A stretch of 64,000 nt of DNA from Pseudobutyrivibrio ruminis HUN009. Lineage in GTDB: Bacteria; Bacillota; Clostridia; Lachnospirales; Lachnospiraceae. The stretch spans positions 2,597,001 to 2,661,000 of the forward strand of contig NZ_JNLH01000001.1 in the NCBI RefSeq assembly GCF_000703005.1, in the 5' to 3' direction. The position numbers were made by a program, and so were the translations under genes. Of the stretch, positions 33,974 to 41,826 are shown one piece after another. The notes beneath the pieces were generated by a model. It searched no databases. It was not told the DNA's origin and saw only the letters and a list, made by a program, of their open reading frames with translations. How positions within the stretch are numbered: position 1 is the stretch's first letter; each line of letters begins with the position of its first letter.

Positions 33974-34222
33974 CTACCACGATTTACGTGGACAATGGGC
34001 AGCCTTCATGGCTGCCCTTAATTCTACATAGCATCCACAGGACATGCATGTACCTGCATTTAGCTGGACGCAATTTTTACAGAGGGCCAGGCGGCGCTCA
34101 TATTCATCATCGTCCACCTGGTCCTGTGCTTTAAGTTCATTTTTGTATTTTTCAATCATTTCAGCATCTGCTCTTGTCATATCTCTAAGCAGACATCTTG
34201 CACAAACTCTGTTTTCAATCAT
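33974..34222 (-). CDS. DUF6171-like cysteine-rich small protein
   Basis: This protein of about 82 residues has C-A-R-C near the N-terminus and C-K-N-C-V plus C-M-S-C-G-C-Y motifs in the C-terminal half, followed by a last Cys-Pro, a probable double zinc site. This arrangement occurs in small Lachnospiraceae proteins of the DUF6171 type. The ATG at 34222 lies within the last codons of the GH43 gene (8-nt overlap), so it is coupled to it. It ends 4 nt from the convergent regulator. The role is unknown. Confidence 0.65.
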   Translation of the reverse strand: MIENRVCARCLLRDMTRADAEMIEKYKNELKAQDQVDDDEYERRLALCKNCVQLNAGTCMSCGCYVELRAAMKAAHCPRKSW

Positions 34223-35162
34223 AATTAAACACTGGTCTTCCATCCTGCCAATCAAACTTCATAAGCATTGCATGGCGATTTGGATTGTAAAGTGGGTCTC
34301 CCACAATCTCTGTTTCTGTTCTAGCGTGATAAACCAGGATATCATTGCCCTCTTCATCTACTGTAAATGAATTGTGACCTGGTCCATATACCACATGCTC
34401 TGGCGATGAAGCAAGAACTGGATAACGCTCCTTCTTCCAAGATAATGGATCAAGCAAATCACTATCTGCATCTGCTGTCAGCATACCCATGCAATAGTTA
34501 ATACCTGTATCACTTGCAGAGTAAGTAACGAAAATCTTGCCGTTGCGCTGAAGTACTGCAGGGCCTTCATTTACCCAATAGCCATGACGTTCCCAGTCAT
34601 AGTCAGGTGTAGTAAGAAGTACCTGTTCTGTTTCTAACGTATATCCGTTTTTCATTCTGGCAATATAAAGGTTAGAAATCTGCTTGCCTACGCTAACTTT
34701 CTCTGCCCAAATATAATACCATTTTCCATCATTTTCGAATACTGTTGCATCCAGAGAAAATGCCTCAAATGAAAACTCATCACTATCAGCTCTTGTCATT
34801 TTGCCCTTTTCAATCCACTCGTCATGAATAGGGTCATCTCCCTGACACTCAAGGACATATGGACGAATCTTCCAAATATCCTCTACCTCTCCACCTGCAT
34901 AGTAAATGTACCATTTACCAAAAAGATAATGTAGTTCAGGAGCCCAAATGTGCTTAGACATTGGGCCACTTTCATGCTTATGCCAAATTTCCACTTCCCC
35001 AGCGACCCTAAGGCCCTCCAATGTGTCGCTTACACGCAACACAATTTTATCGTATTCAGGCACAGAGGCAGTAAAGTAATACTTGCCATCTGTGTGTCTG
35101 TATACATATGGATCTGCTCTCTGCAAAATCCATGGTTTGTTATATTCAAAATTTTTGTCCAT
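34215..35162 (-). CDS. Cytoplasmic GH43 arabinofuranosidase
   Basis: The 315-residue enzyme has no signal peptide and is a single GH43 five-bladed propeller. The catalytic triad is visible as Asp in Q-R-A-D-P-Y (base), Asp in S-L-D-A-T-V-F (pKa modulator) and Glu in V-N-E-G-P-A-V (acid). The overall pattern resembles exo-1,5-arabinofuranosidases (subfamily 26-like). I chose the ATG at 35162, with GGAG 7 nt upstream. It follows the secreted GH43 gene by 23 nt and acts on imported oligomers together with GH51. Confidence 0.9.
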   Translation of the reverse strand: MDKNFEYNKPWILQRADPYVYRHTDGKYYFTASVPEYDKIVLRVSDTLEGLRVAGEVEIWHKHESGPMSKHIWAPELHYLFGKWYIYYAGGEVEDIWKIRPYVLECQGDDPIHDEWIEKGKMTRADSDEFSFEAFSLDATVFENDGKWYYIWAEKVSVGKQISNLYIARMKNGYTLETEQVLLTTPDYDWERHGYWVNEGPAVLQRNGKIFVTYSASDTGINYCMGMLTADADSDLLDPLSWKKERYPVLASSPEHVVYGPGHNSFTVDEEGNDILVYHARTETEIVGDPLYNPNRHAMLMKFDWQDGRPVFNYD

Positions 35163-35185
35163 TTTCACTCTCCGCCTAAACCTTA

Positions 35186-36718
35186 TTAATATTTTACTCC
35201 CCAGACACTCTCATTACTTCCAACAGCTGAGAATGTCATGCATTCTGTGCCAGCTTCATCCTGCATCTTGCAGAATACGCCACTATAATCTTTTCCATCT
35301 ATTGTGATGTTCATATAGTAGGTGCCATCAGTCATAGTCCATGTACCAGATACTTCTTTGCCCTCGCATGTGCCATCAGAATTAAGATATATGATTATCG
35401 GATTTGCGATATCACTAGAAATATCTGTACCCTGATTAATGAAATAGTATCTTCCCTCTACCTCATCCATGCTATAACCGGTTTCAGAAACAGTCTCACC
35501 CTGAGTCTGATATGGTAAATCGCATGGCCATCCTTCTGCATTCATAAGCATCTGATGTAGTCTTGGAGAGTGATTTTCTCCTCCATCGTTGAAACGAGTA
35601 TGGTAAACCAAATACTCCTTTCCGTCGCTATCAACAAAAGCAGAGTTGTGGCCTGTGGCCATGTATGCTCTGTCCAAGCTAGGCAGCTTATAGTTGCTAG
35701 AAAGCTTCAATCCATAGTTTTCATGCATAGCACTCTTTTCTGGATATTCGCCATTCATATCAACGTATTCGCCATCAACTGTCTCAGAACGGAACACACG
35801 AATCTGATATCCACCGTTGCTAGTCAAAGTACCATAAGATACAAACAGATAGTAATAATCTGTGTTAGCATCGTACATAATGTATGGTCCTTCAATGGAA
35901 ATATGTCCTCCACCAAGAAGCTTCTTGCCATAGTATGGATCTACATTGTTTGCTTCATCAGCCTCTGGATGAATTACAAGACCAGTCTCTGGGTCAAGCT
36001 CAAGCAGGAATATACCACCAGACCATGAGCCATAAACCATCCACATTCTTCCATCAGCATCATAAAATACTGTAGGGTCAATTGCGTTTGGATAATCTTC
36101 GTAATTGTAGCCACCACTTTTAATGTAGTTTTTCTTTACATAGTCCTCATCAACATAGTCAAGTACATCTGTAGACTTCACATTGCTAAGGTTAAAGCCT
36201 GAATAAATCAGCGGTGCCTGCCATTCAAATGGTCCCTCTGGCGATTCGCTGGTACCAAAGCAAAGATTTGACGCATTAAATGTACTGGTTGTGCAGTAGT
36301 ACATGTAGTAAAGACCCGTAGTCTCGTTGTAAATAACATCCGGTGCCCACACATGTGTGCCACCATCGTCTGTTTTGATAATACTATCCTTGGATCCTGA
36401 ATAAGCAAAAGCTTCATCTTCCACATCATAAATCTGACCATAAACAGGATTAGATTTCATATAGCCATCGCCAATCATTTCCCAATTAAGTAAATCTGTA
36501 CTTTTCGCTGCAGTCATATGACTACCATAAATATAATATGTTCCATCAACTTCTAATATGGATGGGTCGTGGACTGAGACGCCCGAAGAAGAAACGTCAC
36601 CTGTGGCAATACCGTCATAGCTGACTGTGTAATTTTTCTCTTTAGATTCAGAGCTTGAGCAAGCCACCAGACCTCCAACCATAGAAACTGCTAGAACACA
36701 TGAAATAAATTTTTTCAT
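35186..36718 (-). CDS. Secreted GH43 endo-arabinanase lipoprotein
   Basis: The 510-residue protein has a lipoprotein signal with L-V-A-C (Cys20), a GH43 catalytic propeller with V-H-D-P-S-I (base), A-I-D-P-T-V-F and S-I-E-G-P-Y (acid), and a C-terminal lipocalin-like beta-barrel (about 410-510). This layout matches endo-1,5-alpha-L-arabinanases of the Abn2/YxiA type. H-N-S-A-F (about 355) is the typical calcium-loop His region. It would cut arabinan outside the cell, and the products would enter by the neighbouring ABC importer. Confidence 0.93.
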   Translation of the reverse strand: MKKFISCVLAVSMVGGLVACSSSESKEKNYTVSYDGIATGDVSSSGVSVHDPSILEVDGTYYIYGSHMTAAKSTDLLNWEMIGDGYMKSNPVYGQIYDVEDEAFAYSGSKDSIIKTDDGGTHVWAPDVIYNETTGLYYMYYCTTSTFNASNLCFGTSESPEGPFEWQAPLIYSGFNLSNVKSTDVLDYVDEDYVKKNYIKSGGYNYEDYPNAIDPTVFYDADGRMWMVYGSWSGGIFLLELDPETGLVIHPEADEANNVDPYYGKKLLGGGHISIEGPYIMYDANTDYYYLFVSYGTLTSNGGYQIRVFRSETVDGEYVDMNGEYPEKSAMHENYGLKLSSNYKLPSLDRAYMATGHNSAFVDSDGKEYLVYHTRFNDGGENHSPRLHQMLMNAEGWPCDLPYQTQGETVSETGYSMDEVEGRYYFINQGTDISSDIANPIIIYLNSDGTCEGKEVSGTWTMTDGTYYMNITIDGKDYSGVFCKMQDEAGTECMTFSAVGSNESVWGVKY

Positions 36719-36786
36719 GCGTTATCCTCCATTAATTAGTCGAAAATCTTCAGACATCAAGCCCCTTATTAAAAATGTTTGAAGAT

Positions 36787-36824
36787 AAAAATAACTGCCC
36801 AAAACTCCATTGCTTTGGACAGTT
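36787..36824 (-). terminator. Terminator after trmO
   Basis: AACTG plus CCAAA (36793-36803) pair with TTTGG plus CAGTT (36814-36824), with a single mismatch, and are followed on the minus strand by a T-rich run (TATTTTTATC). Confidence 0.75.
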
Positions 36825-36873
36825 CTAATATATCAAATCTATTTTAAGAACACAATATTTATTTTAAATATTT

Positions 36874-37557
36874 CTAAAGTATTTTGATAACTTCTTTAAC
36901 TATCAGTGAATCATTTACTGACTCAAATACTATATCGTACCCATGATAAGCTAATCTAAAATCACGATTTTTGCCTCTATCATAGCCTGCCCTTGGATCC
37001 TGACTAAGGACATCTATTGCAGACTGCCGCAAGTCTTGTGGTAATTTTGCCAGAAGCGCCTCTGGAAATTCCACCTTTACCTGAGCCCCCTTAGAAAGTG
37101 AATCGGTAAATCCTCCCCTTGCATCAGGATGAGCGTCTGCATAAGGGATATATGGCTTTATATCGTAAATAGGTGTGCCATCTAACATATCCACTCCGCT
37201 GACCACAAGCACTAGGCCATCTTTTTCAGTTTGCTTTACTTCTATCAGCTTTACAGATGAAAGGCCGATGTTGTTGGGACGGTATGGCGCACGGGTGGCA
37301 AACACTCCCATGTGCTTTTCCCCACCCAAACGTGGCGGACGAACTGTGCCACCTTCTAAAGGCTTGTTTTTTGAAAAGCCCCACAACAGCCACAGATAGT
37401 CATAGTCTGTGATGCCGTCGATAAAGGTAGGATTTCTAAACTCCTCCGTAAATACGATATAGCCTATCTCATCTGAAACCAGACCACTTTGCCTGGGTAT
37501 CCCAAACTTTTGTGTAAAGCCTGTATGTATAAATGCTATTTCTTTTAATTCCATCAA
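36874..37557 (-). CDS. tRNA (N6-threonylcarbamoyl-A37)-N6-methyltransferase TrmO-like
   Basis: The 227-residue protein is of the TsaA/TrmO family, which methylates t6A37 of tRNA-Thr using SAM. It has the N-terminal I-A-F-I-H-T-G-F motif, R-P-P-R-L-G-G near residue 69, F-A-T-R-A-P-Y-R-P-N-N-I-G-L-S near 82 and G-V-D-M-L-D-G-T-P-I near 120, all typical of the beta-barrel SAM-binding domain. The C-terminal extension of about 75 residues is usual. It lies 52 nt after apt. Confidence 0.93.
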   Translation of the reverse strand: MMELKEIAFIHTGFTQKFGIPRQSGLVSDEIGYIVFTEEFRNPTFIDGITDYDYLWLLWGFSKNKPLEGGTVRPPRLGGEKHMGVFATRAPYRPNNIGLSSVKLIEVKQTEKDGLVLVVSGVDMLDGTPIYDIKPYIPYADAHPDARGGFTDSLSKGAQVKVEFPEALLAKLPQDLRQSAIDVLSQDPRAGYDRGKNRDFRLAYHGYDIVFESVNDSLIVKEVIKIL

Positions 37558-37609
37558 TACCTCTTAATAATAAAAGGCAGTACAAAATGTACTGCCCAAT
37601 AATCTAATA

Positions 37610-38134
37610 TTACTTTCCTTCGTATGTAACAACTGACTCTACGTCGTACTTTGCAAGCTTTTCACGTCCCTTAAGACCAGCGAGCTCCATAAGGAAGACG
37701 ATTTTAACAACTTCGCCGCCAAGCTCCTCAACAAGCTGTGCTGCAGCTTCGATTGTACCACCTGTAGCGATAAGGTCATCTACGATAACAACCTTCTGAC
37801 CTGGCTTAACTGCATCCTTATGCATCTCGATTGTGGCTGTGCCGTACTCAAGATCATATGTCTTTTCGATAGTTTCGCATGGAAGCTTACCCTTTTTACG
37901 AATAAGTACGAATGGCTTGCCAAGTGCGTATGCAAGTGGTGCACCAAAGATGAATCCACGGCTCTCTGCGCCTGCAATAACATCGAAATCAACATTCTCA
38001 ATAAGCTTCTTCATTTCGTCTATAGCAAGTCGGAACCCTTCCGCATCCTGCAAGATGCTAGTAACATCTCTAAACATGATACCTGGCTCTGGGAAATCTG
38101 GAATAGTTCTGATGTAATCTTCTACTTTTTTCAT
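37610..38134 (-). CDS. apt: Adenine phosphoribosyltransferase
   Basis: The 174-residue enzyme converts adenine and PRPP to AMP. The PRPP motif V-V-I-V-D-D-L-I-A-T-G-G-T lies at about 114-126, and the N-terminal R-T-I-P-D-F-P-E-P-G-I-M-F-R-D is characteristic of Apt. Length is normal. It has its own promoter (38213-38241) and a leader of about 70 nt with a hairpin. Downstream trmO may be co-transcribed. Confidence 0.97.
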   Translation of the reverse strand: MKKVEDYIRTIPDFPEPGIMFRDVTSILQDAEGFRLAIDEMKKLIENVDFDVIAGAESRGFIFGAPLAYALGKPFVLIRKKGKLPCETIEKTYDLEYGTATIEMHKDAVKPGQKVVIVDDLIATGGTIEAAAQLVEELGGEVVKIVFLMELAGLKGREKLAKYDVESVVTYEGK

Positions 38135-38187
38135 ATGACTCCTTCTATTAATGGCCGCATAATTTCCAATGGAGCGGCAAATTAAAG

Positions 38188-38208
38188 TCGGATAAGAAAT
38201 TTATCCGA
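38188..38208 (-). other. Hairpin at the start of the apt leader
   Basis: TCGGATAA (38188-38195) pairs with TTATCCGA (38201-38208) just past the apt -10 box, so it spans the predicted start of transcription. It could be an operator or a leftover of the preceding gene's terminator; no T-run follows. Confidence 0.5.
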
Positions 38209-38212
38209 ATAA

Positions 38213-38241
38213 ATTATAAGTTTTTTAGGCAATTTTTTCAA
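38213..38241 (-). promoter_or_regulatory. Sigma-A promoter of apt
   Basis: TTGAAA (38236-38241), 17 nt, TATAAT (38213-38218) on the minus strand. Confidence 0.75.
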
Positions 38242-38249
38242 GTACTTGG

Positions 38250-39059
38250 CTACAGACGTCTTTCAATTTCAGCCCTTAAAAACAGCTTTCCGTTATCCAT
38301 TTCTTTTACTGGATGTAGCTTATCTCTTTTTATCAGATCATTAACATTTTGTCTGCTACATTCCAATGCATCACATACATCTGATGTTGACATAATTCGT
38401 TGGTTAACAAACATTTTAAAATCATCGTAAGATAGTGGAAGTTCTATACCTATGTGAAATAATTCTTCACATGATATTTGTCTACTATCTTCCCAGCCCA
38501 CTCCATAACCTGCAATAAGTGATCTTATAGAATAATAATATTTTTCGTTTATTGACAAATATTTAATCCATTCATATCTGTCATTAAATTTGTTTAAATC
38601 ACATAGTTTAACTTTTCCATTGTAGAAAAAGACCAATAATCTCATATCGGGTAGCAATACAAAATCTTCTACTCTTTTTTCAAGTCGCCCACTTATGTCC
38701 ATTGGCATATATTTTACTGGTATTGGTTTCAGGTAAAAATCATCCTGCGCGCATCTTCCATCGCTGATATTAAGCAGTTTAAATTCATCGTAATAATCTA
38801 ATCCTGCTTCCTTTAGAATATATCCAATATTTTGTCTATCTTCCGGAATAATACGTTCCTTTACCCAAAGATATGAAACATAGGGCCCCACTGTACGAGT
38901 TCCTTTTTCTATGGCAGAATCTAATAAAAGTGGCGCATCGCAATATTCCAAATCATCTGGTAACTCCACTAAATACTGGTCAAGTGTTTCATCATATTGC
39001 AAGATTCCATATAATCTATCATCCCCTGGCAAATCACTTTTTATTTCGAAATACTTCAT
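38250..39059 (-). CDS. HTH protein paired with a HipA-like kinase
   Basis: The 269-residue protein has an unusual layout: the HTH is C-terminal (about residues 220-269), with M-S-T-S-D-V-C-D-A-L-E-C-S-R-Q-N-V-N-D-L-I-K-R-D, a MerR- or excisionase-like helix pair. The first 210 residues are mixed alpha/beta, with W-V-K-E-R and P-L-L-L-D-S segments. The start at 39059 has AAGGTGG upstream and lies 26 nt inside the kinase gene. No family is recognised for the N-terminal part. It may be the antitoxin-like partner that holds DNA and kinase. Confidence 0.6.
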   Translation of the reverse strand: MKYFEIKSDLPGDDRLYGILQYDETLDQYLVELPDDLEYCDAPLLLDSAIEKGTRTVGPYVSYLWVKERIIPEDRQNIGYILKEAGLDYYDEFKLLNISDGRCAQDDFYLKPIPVKYMPMDISGRLEKRVEDFVLLPDMRLLVFFYNGKVKLCDLNKFNDRYEWIKYLSINEKYYYSIRSLIAGYGVGWEDSRQISCEELFHIGIELPLSYDDFKMFVNQRIMSTSDVCDALECSRQNVNDLIKRDKLHPVKEMDNGKLFLRAEIERRL

Positions 39060-39846
39060 AAAAAGCCCACCTTTCAGATATCATTTCTGATATTTTTTCT
39101 ATATACGCTTCTGTTAGAACATCATCTAATCCTTCAAACAATCCGCCAATTATAGCCTTTTTATTAGAAGGCAAAGGAATCAAATATTCCTTTGGTATAG
39201 AAGCGAGATTTTCTAGCGTGCTTCCTTTTCCAACAAAATCCATAACCTTTTTATCTTCCAACAAATCATTCTTATTAAGATTGTCAGGATTTGTAACATC
39301 AAATAATAATGACAATCCATGATCAAACAATGGTGCTAATCTGACACTGTTTTTATTCTTCAATACTTCTATATTTGCTCCATGTCTGTCGCAATTAAGA
39401 ATCAAATAATCCACAATAAACATCTGATAAATATATTCCTTCCACCCATACCTGTCCGCGAACTCAAATGGAGTTTCAGTTGAATACTTATTAACCAGAT
39501 AAAAGGACTCAAAAGCAGTCTTCTTTTCTCCCTTTATCTTATAATCATAGGATCTGTTTATATATGTTTCAAATTCCTGATTATTAATAACAATCTGTGC
39601 TCGAATCAAATCATAGCTTAAGTGTGGGATATCTAACGCTGTAAGTAATCTGTCCACAATAAGCTCGTTAACAGCTTCGTGTCCGATTATGCCATTTTGA
39701 GAATCAAACCTAGATAGTTTATAGTAAATTTTCCCTTCCGGGCCAATCTCCTCTGCTTTAAGAAGAGTTCCAACAGTACCCGAACTATGTCTAGTTTTGC
39801 TCCAATTTAAGTATCTATAGTCTTGAAGTTTCTTTATTATTTCCAT
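39034..39846 (-). CDS. HipA-like kinase
   Basis: The 270-residue protein has HipA/CtkA-type kinase motifs: ATP-binding Lys in Y-Y-K-L-S (43), the catalytic loop N-C-D-R-H-G-A-N (151-158) with Asp153, and the metal-binding Asp175 in L-F-D-H-G. It is shorter than classic HipA (about 440 residues), lacking the N-terminal subdomain, as do HipT-like and CtkA proteins. The start at 39846 was chosen for its GAGGTGG site. HipA-type kinases phosphorylate tRNA synthetases or other targets, causing growth arrest. The promoter region is a 34-bp palindrome. The target is unknown. Confidence 0.75.
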   Translation of the reverse strand: MEIIKKLQDYRYLNWSKTRHSSGTVGTLLKAEEIGPEGKIYYKLSRFDSQNGIIGHEAVNELIVDRLLTALDIPHLSYDLIRAQIVINNQEFETYINRSYDYKIKGEKKTAFESFYLVNKYSTETPFEFADRYGWKEYIYQMFIVDYLILNCDRHGANIEVLKNKNSVRLAPLFDHGLSLLFDVTNPDNLNKNDLLEDKKVMDFVGKGSTLENLASIPKEYLIPLPSNKKAIIGGLFEGLDDVLTEAYIEKISEMISERWAFYEVFRNKK

Positions 39847-39870
39847 GAATATCCACCTCACAAAAATGTT

Positions 39871-39904
39871 ATTATAAAACTTGACTATCGTCAAGTTTTA
39901 TAAT
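39871..39904. promoter_or_regulatory. 34-bp perfect palindrome ahead of the HipA-like kinase
   Basis: Two 15-bp arms (39871-39885 and 39890-39904) separated by four bases are exact reverse complements, each containing TTGAC and TATAAT-like sequence. It lies 24 nt from the kinase start and is a strong candidate operator for the HTH partner. Confidence 0.75.
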
Positions 39905-39913
39905 TCGCATATT

Positions 39914-39936
39914 AAAAAGGGGCCCCGAAGGACCCC
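39914..39936 (-). terminator. Terminator of flagellin gene 1
   Basis: On the minus strand GGGGTCC, TTCG, GGGCCCC, TTTTT: a UUCG tetraloop and a single G-U wobble. Confidence 0.9.
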
Positions 39937-39983
39937 AATTTGTGGATAGTACTCGAAAGTACCTATGCGTTTGGCCACGCTAA

Positions 39984-41396
39984 TTATCCTAAGAGTGAAA
40001 GAACACCCTGAGTTGCCTGATTTGCCTGAGCGAGCATTGACTGGCCTGCCTGAGCAAGAATATTGTTCTTGCTGTATGTAACCATCTCGTCAGCCATATC
40101 TGTATCACGGATACGTGATTCAGCGGCATTTGTGTTCTCAACTACGTTGTCTAAGTTAGCAATTGAGTGCTCTAGTCTGTTCTGTACGGCACCAAGTGCT
40201 GAACGCTGTGCAGATACCTTTGCAAGTGCATCGGCAATGCAATCAATTGAGTAAGTTGCCTGCTTTCCTGTAGCATCTGATACGTTAACACCATCAAGAC
40301 CAAGAGCCTTCGCTGTTAATGATTCAATTCTAACTCCAATCTTATTTGTCATATCAGCATCTGCACCGACATGTAGATTGAACATCAAATCATTCTTTGT
40401 ATCAACAGCACCCTTAGTAATGACAAATGTCTTTTTACCGTTAGCTACAGCAACATCACCTGCAGTATCAATTGTTGCTGGTGTCTTTGTAGCACCGATT
40501 GAAGACGCTGCTATGAGCTCTGTCTTAACCTTGTTGTATGCACCTGTTGCTGTGATAAGAGTCTTATTATTTGGATCTGTTTCCTCCACAAGATTAGCAT
40601 TTGCAACAGAGAATCTTGTTGCAGATTTACCGTTGTACTCAGCTTTTGTGCCTTCACTAATCTTGCTTGCTAAATCGTCATATTTAATTGTAAATAACTC
40701 CTCATCAGTTGTACCTGTTGTATTATCTACAAATGTCCATGACTTTCCGGCAATCTGAATAGTTGTTCCAACGATTGCTTTTGAAGAATCATCCAATCCA
40801 ATCGCTCCTAAAACTTCATTTGCTGTTTCTGCACCAATCTCATACTCTGTACCGCCTATTGTATATGTATCACCAACTCCTAGAGCAGTCATTGTAAATG
40901 TAGCCTTAATTGAGTTCTGTGAAAAAGTACCTAATAGGCCTGCATCATGAGCACTGATTTTGATTTCCTTGGTGCCATTATCCCCCTTGAGAAGATAGGT
41001 CTCGTTGAACTTTGTTGTCTCTGCGACACGATCAATCTCAGTTGTAAGCTGATTAATTTCATCCTGAATAGATGTACGATCAGACTCTGAATTTGTACCG
41101 TTTGCTGCTTGAACTGCCAACTCATTCATTCTCTGTAACATAGAATGTACCTCTGTAAGGGCACCCTCGGCGGTCTGTACTGCTGAGATACCATCAGATG
41201 CATTTGTTGAAGCCTGATCAAGACCTCGAATCTGCTTACGCATTTTCTCAGAAATTGAAAGACCAGCTGCATCATCTGCGGCTCTATTGATTCTAAAACC
41301 ACTTGAAAGTTTCTCAGTAGACTTAGACTGAGCATTTGTTGTAATTCCTAACATTCTTGAAGCATTAGCTGCCTGCATATTGTGTTGTACTACCAT
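39984..41396 (-). CDS. Flagellin (copy 1)
   Basis: The 470-residue flagellin has conserved D0/D1 ends (N-terminal M-V-V-Q-H-N-M-Q-A and R-I-N-R-A-A-D-D-A-A-G-L-S; C-terminal M-L-A-Q-A-N-Q-A-T-Q-G-V-L-S-L-L-G) and a variable centre (about 150-370), which forms the outer surface. It is the most diverged of the three tandem copies and contains a cysteine in D1-C (S-I-D-C-I-A-D), which the others lack; flagellins normally avoid cysteine. It has its own sigma-28 promoter, a leader of about 300 nt with two GGA-loop hairpins, and a UUCG terminator. Confidence 0.97.
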   Translation of the reverse strand: MVVQHNMQAANASRMLGITTNAQSKSTEKLSSGFRINRAADDAAGLSISEKMRKQIRGLDQASTNASDGISAVQTAEGALTEVHSMLQRMNELAVQAANGTNSESDRTSIQDEINQLTTEIDRVAETTKFNETYLLKGDNGTKEIKISAHDAGLLGTFSQNSIKATFTMTALGVGDTYTIGGTEYEIGAETANEVLGAIGLDDSSKAIVGTTIQIAGKSWTFVDNTTGTTDEELFTIKYDDLASKISEGTKAEYNGKSATRFSVANANLVEETDPNNKTLITATGAYNKVKTELIAASSIGATKTPATIDTAGDVAVANGKKTFVITKGAVDTKNDLMFNLHVGADADMTNKIGVRIESLTAKALGLDGVNVSDATGKQATYSIDCIADALAKVSAQRSALGAVQNRLEHSIANLDNVVENTNAAESRIRDTDMADEMVTYSKNNILAQAGQSMLAQANQATQGVLSLLG

Positions 41397-41401
41397 AATT
41401 T

Positions 41402-41442
41402 CTACCTCCTTGTAGATACTCCCACGATTCCATTCATGAGAG
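41402..41442 (-). promoter_or_regulatory. Two putative CsrA-binding hairpins in the flagellin 1 leader
   Basis: Hairpin 2 (41402-41415) is CTAC-AAGGAG-GTAG and covers the Shine-Dalgarno. Hairpin 1 (41419-41442) is a 9-bp stem with two G-U pairs and the loop ATGGAA. Both present GGA in the loop, as in the hag leader of Bacillus subtilis. Confidence 0.7.
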
Positions 41443-41705
41443 ATGCTTATTGCATAACATTAACTAAAAATCATAAGTTTCATGACATGGAAACATACAT
41501 ACTTTAGGCTTATTTCCAGTATCTATATAACAAGGGAGTGACCAACCTCCACATGCTATCAAGGTAAGAAATAAAGTAGTATAACAAGCTTTATTCAATT
41601 GTAAAGCTGCTATTATGGCAATTCCCTTTTCCGCGCGATAATGAAAAGATAAACTGCCCAGATGGACAACAAAAACATTATGTTTACTGTTTCCATCTAT
41701 AACAA

Positions 41706-41732
41706 TTATCGGAAAACTTCTATCAAACTTTA
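41706..41732 (-). promoter_or_regulatory. Sigma-28 promoter of flagellin 1
   Basis: TAAA (41729-41732), 16 nt, CCGATAA (41706-41712) on the minus strand, a full match to the sigma-D/28 consensus. The transcript would begin near 41698, giving a leader of about 300 nt in which I see a weak sigma-A-like site but no gene. Confidence 0.85.
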
Positions 41733-41760
41733 GAAAAATTATAAAAAATAATTTTTGCAC

Positions 41761-41790
41761 AAAAATAGAGGCCTCCAACGGAAGCCTCTA
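41761..41790 (-). terminator. Terminator of flagellin gene 2
   Basis: TAGAGGCCTCC (41766-41776) pairs with GGAAGCCTCTA (41780-41790), one wobble, with a T5 run on the minus-strand side. Confidence 0.88.
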
Positions 41791-41826
41791 TAAAAACGTA
41801 ATGTAATTTATTAACCAAAATAGCTA

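Noticed and set aside
41464..41778. A 104-codon frame in the flagellin 1 leader
   Set aside because: It overlaps the flagellin 2 terminator and the sigma-28 promoter, has no ribosome-binding site, and shows atypical cysteine-rich composition.
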